A DNA stretch of 64,000 nt from Kocuria sp. (GTDB taxonomy: Bacteria; Actinomycetota; Actinomycetes; Actinomycetales; Micrococcaceae). The notes beneath the pieces were generated by a model. It worked only from the letters and a program-made list of their open reading frames with translations. It had not been told where the DNA came from and did not search any database. The stretch lies in the NCBI GenBank assembly GCA_030524035.1, contig JAUNHG010000003.1:186001-250000 (forward strand), in the 5' to 3' direction. The translations under genes and the position numbers were made by a program. Below are positions 52,484 to 63,961 of the stretch, one piece after another. How positions within the stretch are numbered: the stretch's first letter is position 1; every line of letters begins with the position of its first letter.

Positions 52484-54043
52484 ATGAGCGATGCGAGCAC
52501 ACCTGCCCCCAAGGCAGGGGCAAAGCAGTGGTGGGGCCTGGCGATCCTGGTGATCCCCTCAACTCTGCTGTTCATGATGCTGACCATCCTGTTCCTGGCC
52601 GCCCCGAACCTCGCCGCGGACTTGAACCCGACGAGCACGCAGCTGCTGTGGATTCTCGACATCTACGGCTTCGTCATGGCCGGCTTCCTGGTCGCGATGG
52701 GCGTACTCGGCGACCGAGTGGGCAAGCGGCTGCTGATGGTCATCGGTGCGATTCTGTTCGCCGCGGTCTCCGTCGCCGCCTCACTGACCACGATCCCCGA
52801 GCTGATGATCGTCTGGCGAGCCGTCCTCGGACTGGCAGCGGCGATGATGGTGCCCGCAACGATCGGCCTGATCTTCGTGCTCTTCGCCGACGCGAAGCAG
52901 CGCGGAGTCGCGATCGGCGTCTGGGCCGGTGGCATCTCCGCGGGCGTGGCCCTCGGCCCGCTGCTCAGCGGCCTGCTCTTGGAGAGCTTCGGCTGGCAGG
53001 CAACCTTCCTGGTGGCGGTGCCGATCATGGCCCTCGTCGCCATCGGCGCCCCAATCCTCGTGCCCGAGCACCGCGATCCGTCGGCGAAGATCGACCTGTT
53101 CAGCGCCTTGTTGCTGGTCGGCGGGCTGCTCGCGATCATCTACGGCATCAAGCGCTTCGCCGCCCAGGAACCTGCACTGCCCTCGATCGGCCTGCTCCTC
53201 GGGGGCGCGTTGATCGGGCTGTGGTTCGTGATCCGGCAGCTGCGAGCCGAGAAGCCCCTGCTGGATGTGCGCCTGTTCGCCAACCGCACCGTCTCCGGGG
53301 CGTTGGCGGTGTTCCTGCTGTCGGCGGCGGCGCTGGGTGGCGTGTACTCGCTGTTCACCCAGTATCTCCAGCATGTGCAGGGCCTCTCGCCGCTCCAGGC
53401 CGGGTTGGCGATCCTGCCCGCCGCGGCGGTACTGATCGTCGTCTCCACGCTCTCCCCGGTGCTCGCGCGGAGGTTCCGCCCGGGAAACGTGATCGCGATC
53501 GGCCTGCTCACCCAGGTCGTCGGCTACATCCTGTTCGCCCAGCTCGACGCTGGAACCGGCCTCGCGCTAGTGATCGCGAGTTTCGTCATCACCTACCCCG
53601 GCGTCGCGCCCTCGATGGCACTGACGACCGACCTCGTGGTGAGTTCGGTGCCACCGGAGAAGACGGGCGGCGCCTCGGGGCTCGCGACCACCGCGAACGA
53701 CCTGGGCATCTCGCTCGGTGTCGCCGTCATTGGCAGCGTCGGAATCGCCACCTACCGGGGTCGCATCGACGGAAATCTGCCTGAGGGCCTCTCCCCGGAG
53801 GCTACGGCCGCCGCCTCGGACAGCATCGACGGCGCGCTCGCGGCCGCGGCCAATCTCCCGGGCGCGCTGGGCGAGCAACTGGTGAGCGCCGCGCAGGCAG
53901 CCTTCACGGGCGGAATGAACATGGCGGCCGTCGCCGCGGCCGTCATCGCCGGCGTGGCCGCGATCATCGCCGCGACCCGCCTGCGCCACATCCGCCCTAC
54001 CGGCGAGGCGCAGCAGTTCACCGAAGAAGTTCACACCAACTAG
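52484..54043 (+). CDS. DHA2-family MFS multidrug efflux transporter
   Basis: 519 residues with 14 predicted helices, the DHA2 (QacA/SmvA/EmrB-like) number. The N-terminus is short and is followed by WWGLAILVIPSTLLFMMLTI; motif B/D1-like stretches LWILDIYGFVMAGFLVAMG and GDRVGKRLLMVIG, and motif C GIWAG-type VGVWAGGISAGVALGPLLSG (here starting at IGVWAGG). It should export cationic or lipophilic drugs with proton antiport. TetR-controlled by context. Its TAG is directly followed by the second CsoR operator, so transcription of the copper genes behind it can also be started separately. Confidence 0.9.
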   Translation: MSDASTPAPKAGAKQWWGLAILVIPSTLLFMMLTILFLAAPNLAADLNPTSTQLLWILDIYGFVMAGFLVAMGVLGDRVGKRLLMVIGAILFAAVSVAASLTTIPELMIVWRAVLGLAAAMMVPATIGLIFVLFADAKQRGVAIGVWAGGISAGVALGPLLSGLLLESFGWQATFLVAVPIMALVAIGAPILVPEHRDPSAKIDLFSALLLVGGLLAIIYGIKRFAAQEPALPSIGLLLGGALIGLWFVIRQLRAEKPLLDVRLFANRTVSGALAVFLLSAAALGGVYSLFTQYLQHVQGLSPLQAGLAILPAAAVLIVVSTLSPVLARRFRPGNVIAIGLLTQVVGYILFAQLDAGTGLALVIASFVITYPGVAPSMALTTDLVVSSVPPEKTGGASGLATTANDLGISLGVAVIGSVGIATYRGRIDGNLPEGLSPEATAAASDSIDGALAAAANLPGALGEQLVSAAQAAFTGGMNMAAVAAAVIAGVAAIIAATRLRHIRPTGEAQQFTEEVHTN

Positions 54044-54044
54044 G

Positions 54045-54063
54045 AATACCCCTAGGGGGTATT
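54045..54063. promoter_or_regulatory. CsoR-type operator in front of copZ
   Basis: AATACCCCTAGGGGGTATT, identical over 19 bases to the site at 49046-49064. It begins one base after the MFS stop codon and 39 nt before the copZ ATG. A TATTGT at 54060-54065 could be a -10, but the corresponding -35 (CAACTA) is poor. Confidence 0.85.
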
Positions 54064-54102
54064 GTGTTGGAGAAGTCATACCCGAGTGAAGGAGTTGGAA
54101 TC

Positions 54103-54315
54103 ATGACCACGACGACCGAGTACCAGGTGACCGGGATGAGCTGCGGGCACTGCGAGACCGCGATCCGCAGCGAGGTGTCCGAGATCCCCGGTGTGACCGG
54201 CATCGAGGTCAGCGCCCAGACCGGGCGGCTGGCTGTGACCAGCGATCAGCCGGTGGACGACGCCGCGGTGATCGCGGCGGTCGATGAGGCCGGCTACGCA
54301 GCCGTCAGGAGCTGA
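54103..54315 (+). CDS. copZ: CopZ-like copper chaperone (HMA domain)
   Basis: 70 residues from the ATG at 54103, with AAGGAG about 10 nt before. One heavy-metal-associated domain: EYQVTGMSCGHCETAIRSEV with Cys14 and Cys17 binding Cu(I), then ITGIEVSAQTGRLAV-like strands (here VTGIEVSAQTGRL) and AVDEAGYAAV. It delivers Cu(I) to the P-type ATPase encoded downstream and can hand it to CsoR. It is the first gene after the CsoR operator and is followed after one nucleotide by the next gene. Confidence 0.94.
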   Translation: MTTTTEYQVTGMSCGHCETAIRSEVSEIPGVTGIEVSAQTGRLAVTSDQPVDDAAVIAAVDEAGYAAVRS

Positions 54316-54316
54316 G

Positions 54317-55316
54317 ATGAAGGCACCTGCACGGCTGGGCCTGTACGGGCTGGTCCTCGTGGCCGTGTTCGCCGTGGCTGGATTCACGGCGAACGCGGTC
54401 GTCCCCGAGGAGACCGTGCAGAGCTGGGCAGAAGACACCGCAGACACCACGCACCACGAGGAAGGAGACGCCATGAACGGCGACGAGCATGAAGGACACA
54501 ATGCCGGCGCATCGTCGCTGGGCTTGGGCCTCGCTCAGGATGGCTACCAGCTCACCGCGGTAACGGCACCGACCGCCACAGGAACTGAGGGCGAGCTGGC
54601 GCTGACTATCACCGGATCCGATGGCAACCCGGTCACCGACTTCGAGCTGGAGCACGAGAAGGAGTTGCACCTGATCGCCGTCCGGGCTGACGGGCAGCAC
54701 TTCCGACACGTCCACCCCGAGATGGACGACGATGGCACTTGGACGATCCCCTGGCAGTGGGAGGCCGCGGGCTCGTACCGAGTCTTCGCGGACTTTGTTC
54801 CGGCCGACACCGGGGAGGGCATCACGCTCTCGACCTCGGTGCAGGTGGCTGGCGACTACGAGCCTGCACCGGCGACCGGGCCGGTCACCGAGACCACCGT
54901 CGACGGTTTCGACGTTGCAGTGAAGGGGGATCTCATCGCCGGCTCCGCGTCGGAGCTGACGATCACCGTCACCCGTGATGGCGAGCCGGTCACCGCGCTG
55001 GAGCCGTACCTGGGCGCGTTCGGGCACCTGGTCGCCCTCCGCGATGGCGATCTCGCCTACCTGCACGTCCACCCGCACGGCGACGCGCCCGAGGTCGGCG
55101 ATACCTCGGGTCCGGAGATCGTGTTCGAGGCGACCGCTCCGACGCCCGGTCGGTACCTGCTGTTCCTGGACTTCCAAATCGACGGCGAAGTTCGCACTGC
55201 ACCGCTGGTGATTGACACGACCACCGGTGTGGGCGACAACGGCACCGGACATTCCGGAGGCGAACACTTCGATACCGAATCGAGCACAGGGGAAGAGCAT
55301 GAGGAAGGAGCAGGCC

Positions 55317-55327
<11 letters not shown>
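54317..55327 (+). CDS. Membrane-anchored, His-rich copper-associated protein
   Basis: 336 residues from the ATG at 54317. One N-terminal membrane helix ([20 protein letters not shown]), a His/Glu-rich linker ([20 protein letters not shown]), then two similar beta-rich units carrying [20 protein letters not shown] and [20 protein letters not shown], both of the form H-(L)-x-(F/Y)-x-H-V-H-P, and a His-rich end. It faces outward and probably binds copper. Similar proteins sit between copZ and copA in actinobacterial islands. Its 3' end overlaps copA by 11 nt. No enzymatic motif is visible. Confidence 0.78.
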
Positions 55328-57641
<2,314 letters not shown>

Positions 57642-57677
57642 CCCATCCGACATCGACACAACACGAAAGGAAGCACG

Positions 57678-57947
57678 ATGACTGCACACGAGAACCTGAA
57701 CCTGACCGACACGTCCTCCAGCGGTGGGAGCTGCTGCGGACACACACCCAGTGCGGAGGCCATCGCTCAGACTCCGGCCGATGAGATGACCGAATGCAAG
57801 GTGATGGCCGGCACCCCCGTCGTCAAGGCGCAGGCGGAGGAAGCCGGTCTCTACCGCGACTACCAGGGCCAGCGGTACTGGTTCTGCTGCGCCGCCTGCG
57901 GACCCCTGTTCGACGCTGACCCCGACCGCTACGCGAACGCCGCCTGA
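57678..57947 (+). CDS. YHS-domain metal-binding protein
   Basis: 89 residues. N-terminal CCGH pair (GGSCCGHTPSAE), then ECKVMAGTPVVKAQAEEAG and YQGQRYWFCCAACGPLFDADPDRYANA, a YHS/TRASH-like metal-binding zinc-ribbon. Such small proteins accompany copper or silver ATPases and may shuttle metal; the function is not settled. It lies 36 nt after copA with AAGGAAG upstream of the ATG. Confidence 0.85.
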   Translation: MTAHENLNLTDTSSSGGSCCGHTPSAEAIAQTPADEMTECKVMAGTPVVKAQAEEAGLYRDYQGQRYWFCCAACGPLFDADPDRYANAA

Positions 57948-57955
57948 CGGCATCT

Positions 57956-58000
57956 GGTTCCGCGCTCCCGACGAGCGGACGTGCACGGGAGCGCGGAACC
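57956..58000 (+). terminator. 14-bp hairpin between the YHS gene and the CPH-type ATPase gene
   Basis: GGTTCCGCGCTCCC (57956-57969) pairs perfectly with GGGAGCGCGGAACC (57987-58000), loop 17 nt, followed by TTCGCC. It divides the copper operon in two; partial read-through or attenuation would lower expression of the second ATPase and csoR. Confidence 0.65.
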
Positions 58001-58052
58001 TTCGCCCCGGTCTCGCATCTGGGCTGGGGTGACGAACAAAGGAGACGAGACC

Positions 58053-60245
58053 ATGAGCAACGATCCCTCGACACGATCGCACGCCCACCCTGAGCACGTG
58101 GACGTTCAGCACGCGCACCACGACGAGCCGAGCACCCACGCCGGTCACCTCTCGCACGACCACCACCAGGGTCACGGCGAGGCTTCCGGCCGCCACCACG
58201 ACGATGCCCACGCCCACCACGAGGGTCACGGCGGACATGATCATGGGCATGCCGGACACGGAGATCACGTGGGGCAGTTCCGGCGCTTGTTCTGGATCAT
58301 GCTCATTCTCGCCGTCCCAGTCGTGGCGTTCAACGACATGTTCGCCCACCTCATCGGCTACAACCTGCCCGAAGCCGCGTGGGTTTCGTGGGTGTCGCCT
58401 GTGCTGGGCACGGTCGTCTACTTCTGGGGCGGCTGGCCCTTCCTGACGGGCGGGCTGAGCGAGATCCGCTCCCGCAAACCGGGGATGATGCTGCTGATCG
58501 CGCTGGCGATCACTGTCGCGTTCCTCGCGTCCTGGGGTGCGAGCCTGGGCATCCTGCACCACGAACTGAACTTCTGGTGGGAGCTGGCGCTGCTGGTGGT
58601 CATCATGCTGCTGGGCCACTGGATCGAGATGCGCTCGCTCGCCCAGACCACCTCCGCGCTGGACTCCCTGGCCGCGCTACTGCCCGACGAAGCCGAGAAA
58701 ATCGACGGCGACGACGTAGTAAAGGTCGCTCCTGCTGAACTGGCCGTCGGCGATGTGGTCATCGTCCGTCCCGGTTCCTCGGTACCCGCCGATGGAAAGA
58801 TCGTCGACGGGTCGGCATCGATGGACGAGTCGATGGTCACCGGGGAGTCGAAGACGGTGCGCCGGGAGACCGGCGATCAGGTGGTCGCCGGCACCGTGGC
58901 CACCGACTCCGGCCTGCGCGTCGAGGTCACCGCCACCGGCGACGACACCGCCCTCGCCGGCATTCAGAAGCTCGTCTCCGACGCCCAGGCGTCCTCTTCC
59001 CGCGCGCAGCGGATCGCCGACACCGCGGCCGCATGGCTGTTCTGGTTCGCCCTGGGCGCGGCGGCAATCACCGCCGCCATCTGGTCGCTCGTCGGCCTGC
59101 CCGACACCGCCGTGGTTCGCACGATCACCGTGCTGGTCATCGCCTGCCCGCACGCCCTCGGCCTGGCGATCCCGCTGGTGGTGTCCATCGCGACCGAACG
59201 CGCCGCCCGCGGCGGAGTGCTCATCAAGGACCGTCTCGCGCTGGAGTCCATGCGCACCGTGGACGCAGTGCTGTTCGACAAGACCGGCACCCTCACCAAG
59301 GGCGAGCCGACGGTGACCGACATCGATCCCGCCGGCACCCGGACCGAGGACGAGGTGCTGGCGCTGGCCGCCGCCGCGGAGGCCGACAGCGAGCACCCGC
59401 TCGCCCGGGCCATCGTCGGCGCCGCCCGCACCCGGAAACTCGACGTGCCCGCGGCCTCGGACTTCTCCTCCTCCCCGGCAGTCGGCGTCAAGGCCACCGT
59501 CGATGAAACCGTCATCGAGGTCGGCGGACCGTACCTGCTCGACCAGCACGAGGCGGACGAGCTCCCCGTCGCCGACGCCTGGCGCGAGGAAGGCGCGATC
59601 ATCCTGCACGTGCTCGCCGACGGCGAGGTCATCGGAGCCCTGCGGCTGGCCGACGAGATCCGGCCCGAGTCCCGCGAAGCCGTCGACGCACTCCACGCAG
59701 CCGGGGTGCAGGTCGTGATGATCACCGGCGACGCCCAGGCCGTCGCCGACACAGTCGCGAAGGATCTCGGCATCGACAGGGTCTTCGCGGGCGTGCGGCC
59801 GGAGGACAAGGCCGCCAAGGTCGCCGAACTCCAGGACGAGGGCCGCAAGGTCGCCATGGTCGGCGACGGCGTGAACGACGCGCCCGCACTCGCCCAGGCC
59901 GACGTCGGCATCGCGATCGGTGCGGGCACGGACGTGGCGATCGGATCAGCCGGCGTCATCCTCGCCTCCTCCGATCCGCGATCGGTGCTGTCGGTCATCG
60001 AGCTCTCCCGGGCGACGTTCCGGAAGATGAAGCAGAACCTGTGGTGGGCAGCCGGTTACAACCTCCTCTCCGTCCCGCTGGCCGCGGGTGTCCTCGCACC
60101 GATCGGGTTCGTGCTGCCGATGAGCATCGGCGCGATCCTCATGTCCGTCTCCACCGTGGTCGTCGCCCTCAACGCCCAGTTGCTACGCAGGCTCGACCTC
60201 ACTCCGCAAGCCAGCACCACCAGAATCCTCGACCGTTCCGCATGA
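58053..60245 (+). CDS. copB: Copper P1B-type ATPase, CPH type (CopB-like)
   Basis: 730 residues from the ATG at 58053 (AAAGGAGACGAG upstream). The N-terminus has no HMA domain but about 70 residues extremely rich in His (HHDDAHAHHEGHGGHDHGHA), the usual feature of CopB. Metal site Cys365-Pro-His367 in IACPHALGLAIP, phosphorylation Asp409 in DKTGT, actuator TGES, SEHPLARAI and [21 protein letters not shown]1B-3 ATPases export Cu(II) and, in some cases, Cu(I)/Ag(I). It forms the second half of the copper operon and precedes csoR. Confidence 0.93.
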   Translation: MSNDPSTRSHAHPEHVDVQHAHHDEPSTHAGHLSHDHHQGHGEASGRHHDDAHAHHEGHGGHDHGHAGHGDHVGQFRRLFWIMLILAVPVVAFNDMFAHLIGYNLPEAAWVSWVSPVLGTVVYFWGGWPFLTGGLSEIRSRKPGMMLLIALAITVAFLASWGASLGILHHELNFWWELALLVVIMLLGHWIEMRSLAQTTSALDSLAALLPDEAEKIDGDDVVKVAPAELAVGDVVIVRPGSSVPADGKIVDGSASMDESMVTGESKTVRRETGDQVVAGTVATDSGLRVEVTATGDDTALAGIQKLVSDAQASSSRAQRIADTAAAWLFWFALGAAAITAAIWSLVGLPDTAVVRTITVLVIACPHALGLAIPLVVSIATERAARGGVLIKDRLALESMRTVDAVLFDKTGTLTKGEPTVTDIDPAGTRTEDEVLALAAAAEADSEHPLARAIVGAARTRKLDVPAASDFSSSPAVGVKATVDETVIEVGGPYLLDQHEADELPVADAWREEGAIILHVLADGEVIGALRLADEIRPESREAVDALHAAGVQVVMITGDAQAVADTVAKDLGIDRVFAGVRPEDKAAKVAELQDEGRKVAMVGDGVNDAPALAQADVGIAIGAGTDVAIGSAGVILASSDPRSVLSVIELSRATFRKMKQNLWWAAGYNLLSVPLAAGVLAPIGFVLPMSIGAILMSVSTVVVALNAQLLRRLDLTPQASTTRILDRSA

Positions 60246-60286
60246 CCATGCGTCGACCGAAGCGCACCCGTTAGGAGGCCATCGAT

Positions 60287-60601
60287 ATGCACACCCCGAG
60301 CATCGCCACCGCCCCAGTAGCTCACGGCTACATCACGGAGAAGGAGCGCTATCTCGCCCGGCTCAGACGCATCGAGGGTCAGGCCCGTGGCATCCACCGG
60401 ATGATCGAGGAGGACACCTACTGCATCGACATCCTCACCCAGATCAGCGCGATCACTTCCGCGCTGGAGAACGTCGCTCTCGGACTGCTTGATGACCACC
60501 TCAAACACTGCGTCGCCGGAGCCATCCAGCACGACGGCACTGAGGCCGAGGTGAAGCTCAAGGAAGCGTCCGACGCCATAGCCAGACTCGTCAAGTCATG
60601 A
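60287..60601 (+). CDS. csoR: CsoR copper-sensing repressor
   Basis: 104 residues, all helical. The core reads RYLARLRRIEGQARGIHRMI, EEDTYCIDILTQISAITSAL and ALGLLDDHLKHCVAGA. The Cu(I) ligands Cys46, His71 and Cys75 have the C-x24-H-x3-C spacing of CsoR, which distinguishes it from FrmR, RcnR and CstR. Copper binding releases it from GC-rich palindromes such as those at 49046 and 54045. TAGGAGG precedes the ATG, the 3'-most position in the copper operon, giving autoregulation if transcribed through from the upstream operator. Confidence 0.95.
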   Translation: MHTPSIATAPVAHGYITEKERYLARLRRIEGQARGIHRMIEEDTYCIDILTQISAITSALENVALGLLDDHLKHCVAGAIQHDGTEAEVKLKEASDAIARLVKS

Positions 60602-60792
60602 GGGGAACGTCATGAGCATGATTGGACGCGCGCTGCGATCCACACTCGACACCAGCGAGATCAGCGTGTCCGTGAGTCGCTGCTGCAACGCCGTGAGATG
60701 GGTCATCATCGCGACCACGAGGAAGAGCAAGAGCCGCCGATAGCGGTCGGCCTTGTCTTCGTTCCCCGGCATCACGAGAGCGCTGGGCCGAC

Positions 60793-61722
60793 ATGACATG
60801 TTACGACGCCTTGATTGCTCGGACACGCACCATCCATCGTCCGATTGGTCCAGTCGCCTACGACTGTGTGAAGATCATTGTCGTCCGGTCGGGGTCGGCG
60901 ATCTTGTTCAGCGAATTTGGGGAACGACCAATCAGGCCCGGTGACGTGGTGCTGCTGGGCGCGAACGTGCTGTGCGGGTCGGAGCCGGAAGGCCACGTCA
61001 CGGTCACGACGATCTACGCCGACACCGACTTCCTGCTCGATCAGCTGTTCTGGCAGCACGCCGATGTGCTCCGGGACCGTCTCGATGCGCAGGGGTTCGC
61101 TGACACGATCTACACCGAACCGGCGCAGGTACTTCGCCTCGGCGAGGATCGGGCGGGGATGTTGATGCCCTGGTTGGATGAACTCGTCGCGCTCAGCGTC
61201 GATGGCGTCTACCGGGAGCGTTTCCATCGGATGCAGGCGCTCTGGCACGCGGTCATCGACCAGATCTCGCCGTTCATCCGTATCACCCCCTACCGGACAT
61301 CGCCGCACCAGCGGGCACGGCTCCGACCCACGCTGCCCAGGGACCGCCGATTCACACCGCTTCGGGCTGAAGCGCGACAGGTGCGCGATGCCCTGCAAAG
61401 CGATATCGCTCGGGGTTGGACATTGCCGGAGCTGGCGGGCATGGTGCATCTGTCCACGAAGCAACTCAGCCGCGTGTTCACGGACGCCTACGGCAAGACC
61501 CCATTGACGTATCTGACGATGCTGCGGGTCGAGGAGATGGCCCGCCTGCTGCGGGAGACCGACCTGACGATCGAACAGACGGGTCGGCGAGTCGGGTGGC
61601 GCTCCCGCAATCGCGCCTCAGCGGCGTTCCGCGAGTGCGTCGGAATCACTCCGAGCCGATACCGCGACATGAGGTCCGCAGACAGCAGTATGCCCACGTT
61701 TGAGACGTCGCTGCCCACCTAA
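60793..61722 (+). CDS. AraC-family transcriptional regulator
   Basis: 309 residues. N-terminal cupin-like sensing half (VRSGSAILFSEFGERPIRPGD, VVLLGANVLCG) and a C-terminal double helix-turn-helix: WTLPELAGMVHLSTKQLSRVF, FTDAYGKTPLTYLTMLRVEE, LTIEQTGRRVGWRSRNRASAAF and GITPSRYR. It lies downstream of csoR but is more likely connected with the ardC-like and primase genes that follow, as a regulator of the transfer or replication module. Ligand and target unknown. Confidence 0.88.
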   Translation: MTCYDALIARTRTIHRPIGPVAYDCVKIIVVRSGSAILFSEFGERPIRPGDVVLLGANVLCGSEPEGHVTVTTIYADTDFLLDQLFWQHADVLRDRLDAQGFADTIYTEPAQVLRLGEDRAGMLMPWLDELVALSVDGVYRERFHRMQALWHAVIDQISPFIRITPYRTSPHQRARLRPTLPRDRRFTPLRAEARQVRDALQSDIARGWTLPELAGMVHLSTKQLSRVFTDAYGKTPLTYLTMLRVEEMARLLRETDLTIEQTGRRVGWRSRNRASAAFRECVGITPSRYRDMRSADSSMPTFETSLPT

Positions 61723-61934
61723 ACGACGCCATCCCGGGTCGTCACGTCCGCGGTGCTGGCAGGGCTGGTAGGCCGTTGTCTTACGTCAGGTGCCTCCGCG
61801 TTCCTGACGGCCAACTTACCGCTCTTCTGTTTGCTGACCGTCTCGACTCTCCGGATACACCTGGCTCACCTCGCAGGTGCAGGACCAGCCGCCCACACCC
61901 CAGGTGGCTGGGTCTACCGGGAGGAGGCCGAACG

Positions 61935-63041
61935 ATGGCGACGAGGCAAGAGGAAGCCCGCAAGAAGCGGGAAGCGAAGCTCGACGAGCTCCACGAGCGC
62001 CTGACCGGCGCGGTCGAACAGCTCGTTACGGGTGAGGACTGGGCCGAGATGCTCCGGTTCGCCGCGAAGTTCCGGTCCCGCTCGTTCAACAACGTTCTGC
62101 TGATCTGGGAACAGCACGCGGCGAACTTCGAGGCCGGCCGGGTGCCCGAGCCGTTCCCGACCTACGTCGCCGGCTACCGGCAGTGGCAGCAGCTCGGCCG
62201 GCAGGTGGACAAAGGTCAGCCCGGCTACCAGATTCTCGCCCCCGTCACCGGGCGGTTCGCGTCGGCGAACCCGTCGGACCCGAACTCCTGGTATCGCCTC
62301 GGTCGGGGTGAGAAGCCGAAACCGGGCGAGGTGGTGCGCTCGCGGATGGTCGGGGCGAAGCCGGCCTATGTATGGGATGTCTCGCAGACCACGGGCGATC
62401 CGCTCCCTGAGACGCCATCGCCGGTGCTGCTCGTGGGTGAGGCGCCGGAGGGGTTGTGGGAGGGGCTGGCCGGGCAGGTCGAGGCGGCGGGGCCGACGCT
62501 GATGCGGGTGCCGCACGAGGGCATGATCGATGGCGCGAACGGCAGGACCGACTTCGAGGCGAAGACGGTTGCGGTGCGGGAGAACATGGACCCCGCCGCG
62601 CAGGTGAAGACTCTCGCGCACGAGCTCGCCCATGTGCTGATGCACGACCCGGATTCCGAGGATGCCCGTCAGCATCGCGGGATCGCCGAGGTCGAGGCCG
62701 AGTCCGTGGCGTTGATGGTCGGTGCTGCCCACGGAATGGACACCACCGAGTACACGATCCCGTACGTCGCCGGATGGGCCGCGAACGTCGACGGCAAGGA
62801 GCCGGTCGAGGTGGTGCAGGCCACCGGGGAGAGGGTACGTAAGACCGCCGCCGGCATCCTCGATCAGCTCGACACGACCCAGGTGCCCGATGGCACCCCG
62901 CCGGGCCTGAGCCGCGACGCTGCGACCCGGCAGAGCCCGGCGCAGGACGCCCCGGCCCGCGCTGCCGAGCCGTCGCCGGCGCGACGGGCGGCACCGGAGC
63001 CTGACCGTGGGCGGCGCGGGATCGAAGGGCGGGGGCTGTGA
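61935..63041 (+). CDS. ArdC-like antirestriction protein with a zinc-metallopeptidase motif
   Basis: 368 residues from the ATG at 61935 (GGAGG 7-8 nt before). N-terminal ArdC-type ssDNA-binding part (EEARKKREAKLDELHERLTG, then FRSRSFNNVLLIWEQHA, YRQWQQLGRQVDKGQPG), then a metallopeptidase-like part with LAHELAHVLMH and the distant Glu in AEVEAESVALMVGAA. ArdC of plasmids protects incoming single-stranded DNA from type I restriction; here the C-terminus (Pro/Arg/Ala-rich) is disordered. It is coupled to the next gene by a TGATG overlap, suiting a module expressed early after conjugative entry. Confidence 0.9.
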   Translation: MATRQEEARKKREAKLDELHERLTGAVEQLVTGEDWAEMLRFAAKFRSRSFNNVLLIWEQHAANFEAGRVPEPFPTYVAGYRQWQQLGRQVDKGQPGYQILAPVTGRFASANPSDPNSWYRLGRGEKPKPGEVVRSRMVGAKPAYVWDVSQTTGDPLPETPSPVLLVGEAPEGLWEGLAGQVEAAGPTLMRVPHEGMIDGANGRTDFEAKTVAVRENMDPAAQVKTLAHELAHVLMHDPDSEDARQHRGIAEVEAESVALMVGAAHGMDTTEYTIPYVAGWAANVDGKEPVEVVQATGERVRKTAAGILDQLDTTQVPDGTPPGLSRDAATRQSPAQDAPARAAEPSPARRAAPEPDRGRRGIEGRGL

Positions 63042-63961
63042 TGAGCGGCCGGAACCGGTTCACCGCCGCGCTGCGGCAGATGGATGCCTCCTGGCCGCTG
63101 CCGGAGGCGGCGGTGCTGTTCGCCCGCGCCGGGGTGCCGGTGTTCCCGTGCGCGCCGGGCGGGAAGCAGCCGATCACCCGCCGCGGCTTCCATGACGCGA
63201 CCACGGATGTGGCGCAGGTGGAGGCGTGGTGGGCGCGGTTCCCGGCGGCGAACATCGGGATGCCCACCGGCGCCGCCTCCGGCGTGGTTGTCGTGGACGT
63301 CGATGTGCACGGCGTCAACGGTTACGACGCCTTCACCCGCGCGCGCCGGGCCGGGCTGGTGGACGGGTGGGAGACGCTGGTGCGCTCACCGACCGGCGGC
63401 CTACACATCTACTACCCGGCCGCCCCCGGCGGTGAGCAACCGTCGTGGCAGGCCGGGAAAGCGGGGATCGACTTCCGCGGCGATCGCGGCTACATCATCG
63501 TGCCGCCCTCGCGACGCCGCATCGACGGCCAGCACGTGCTCTACAACCCGACGGCCTTCGCCCCGACCGACAGCCGGACACTGGAGGCCGGCCGGCTACG
63601 GGACTTCCTCGATCCGAAGCCGCCGCCCCGCCCACGCCGGACAGGGCCGACGGCGGCGCCGGAGGCGATGGCGGACCGGTTGGCGGCGTGGGTGGCGCGC
63701 CGACAGGAGGGCGAGCGCAACGCCGGCTTGTTCTGGGCGGCGTGCAAGCTCGCCGAGAACGGCCTGCCCCGAGACGACGCCCTCGACGTGCTGCAGGCCG
63801 CCGCCGCGCACGCCGGGCTGGGCGAGCGAGAGATCACCACGACCGTCCGCTCCGCCTACCGCGCCGTCGGCACCGCACCGCCCACGGCCACAGGTGCCGG
63901 GTCGCGGTTCGGGGCCTCGCGTCCCGTCGTGCGGGCGGCGCCGGCCAGGGGGCTGGGATGA
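63041..63961 (+). CDS. Bifunctional DNA primase/polymerase (prim-pol), element replication protein
   Basis: 306 residues from the ATG at 63041 (GTG 63038 possible). The prim-pol domain of the archaeo-eukaryotic primase type covers residues 25-200: GVPVFPCAPGGKQPITRRGF, NIGMPTGAASGVVVVDVDVHG with the catalytic DxD, TLVRSPTGGLHIYYPA and FRGDRGYIIVPPSR. The C-terminal part has a helical bundle with EAMADRLAAWVARRQEGERN and NGLPRDDALDVLQAAAA as in other element primases. Probably starts replication of the circular or single-stranded form. Its stop overlaps the next start by 4 nt. Confidence 0.92.
   Translation: MSGRNRFTAALRQMDASWPLPEAAVLFARAGVPVFPCAPGGKQPITRRGFHDATTDVAQVEAWWARFPAANIGMPTGAASGVVVVDVDVHGVNGYDAFTRARRAGLVDGWETLVRSPTGGLHIYYPAAPGGEQPSWQAGKAGIDFRGDRGYIIVPPSRRRIDGQHVLYNPTAFAPTDSRTLEAGRLRDFLDPKPPPRPRRTGPTAAPEAMADRLAAWVARRQEGERNAGLFWAACKLAENGLPRDDALDVLQAAAAHAGLGEREITTTVRSAYRAVGTAPPTATGAGSRFGASRPVVRAAPARGLG

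Noticed and set aside
52528-53784. Long plus-strand frame inside the DHA2 pump gene
   Set aside because: It is an Arg/Pro/Asp-rich shadow in another frame of the pump gene; the pump frame has membrane helices and a ribosome site.
60596-60826. Small minus-strand frame (76 codons) and a 43-codon plus-strand frame between csoR and the AraC gene
   Set aside because: Neither has a convincing ribosome site or recognisable features, and the minus frame runs into the start of the AraC gene.
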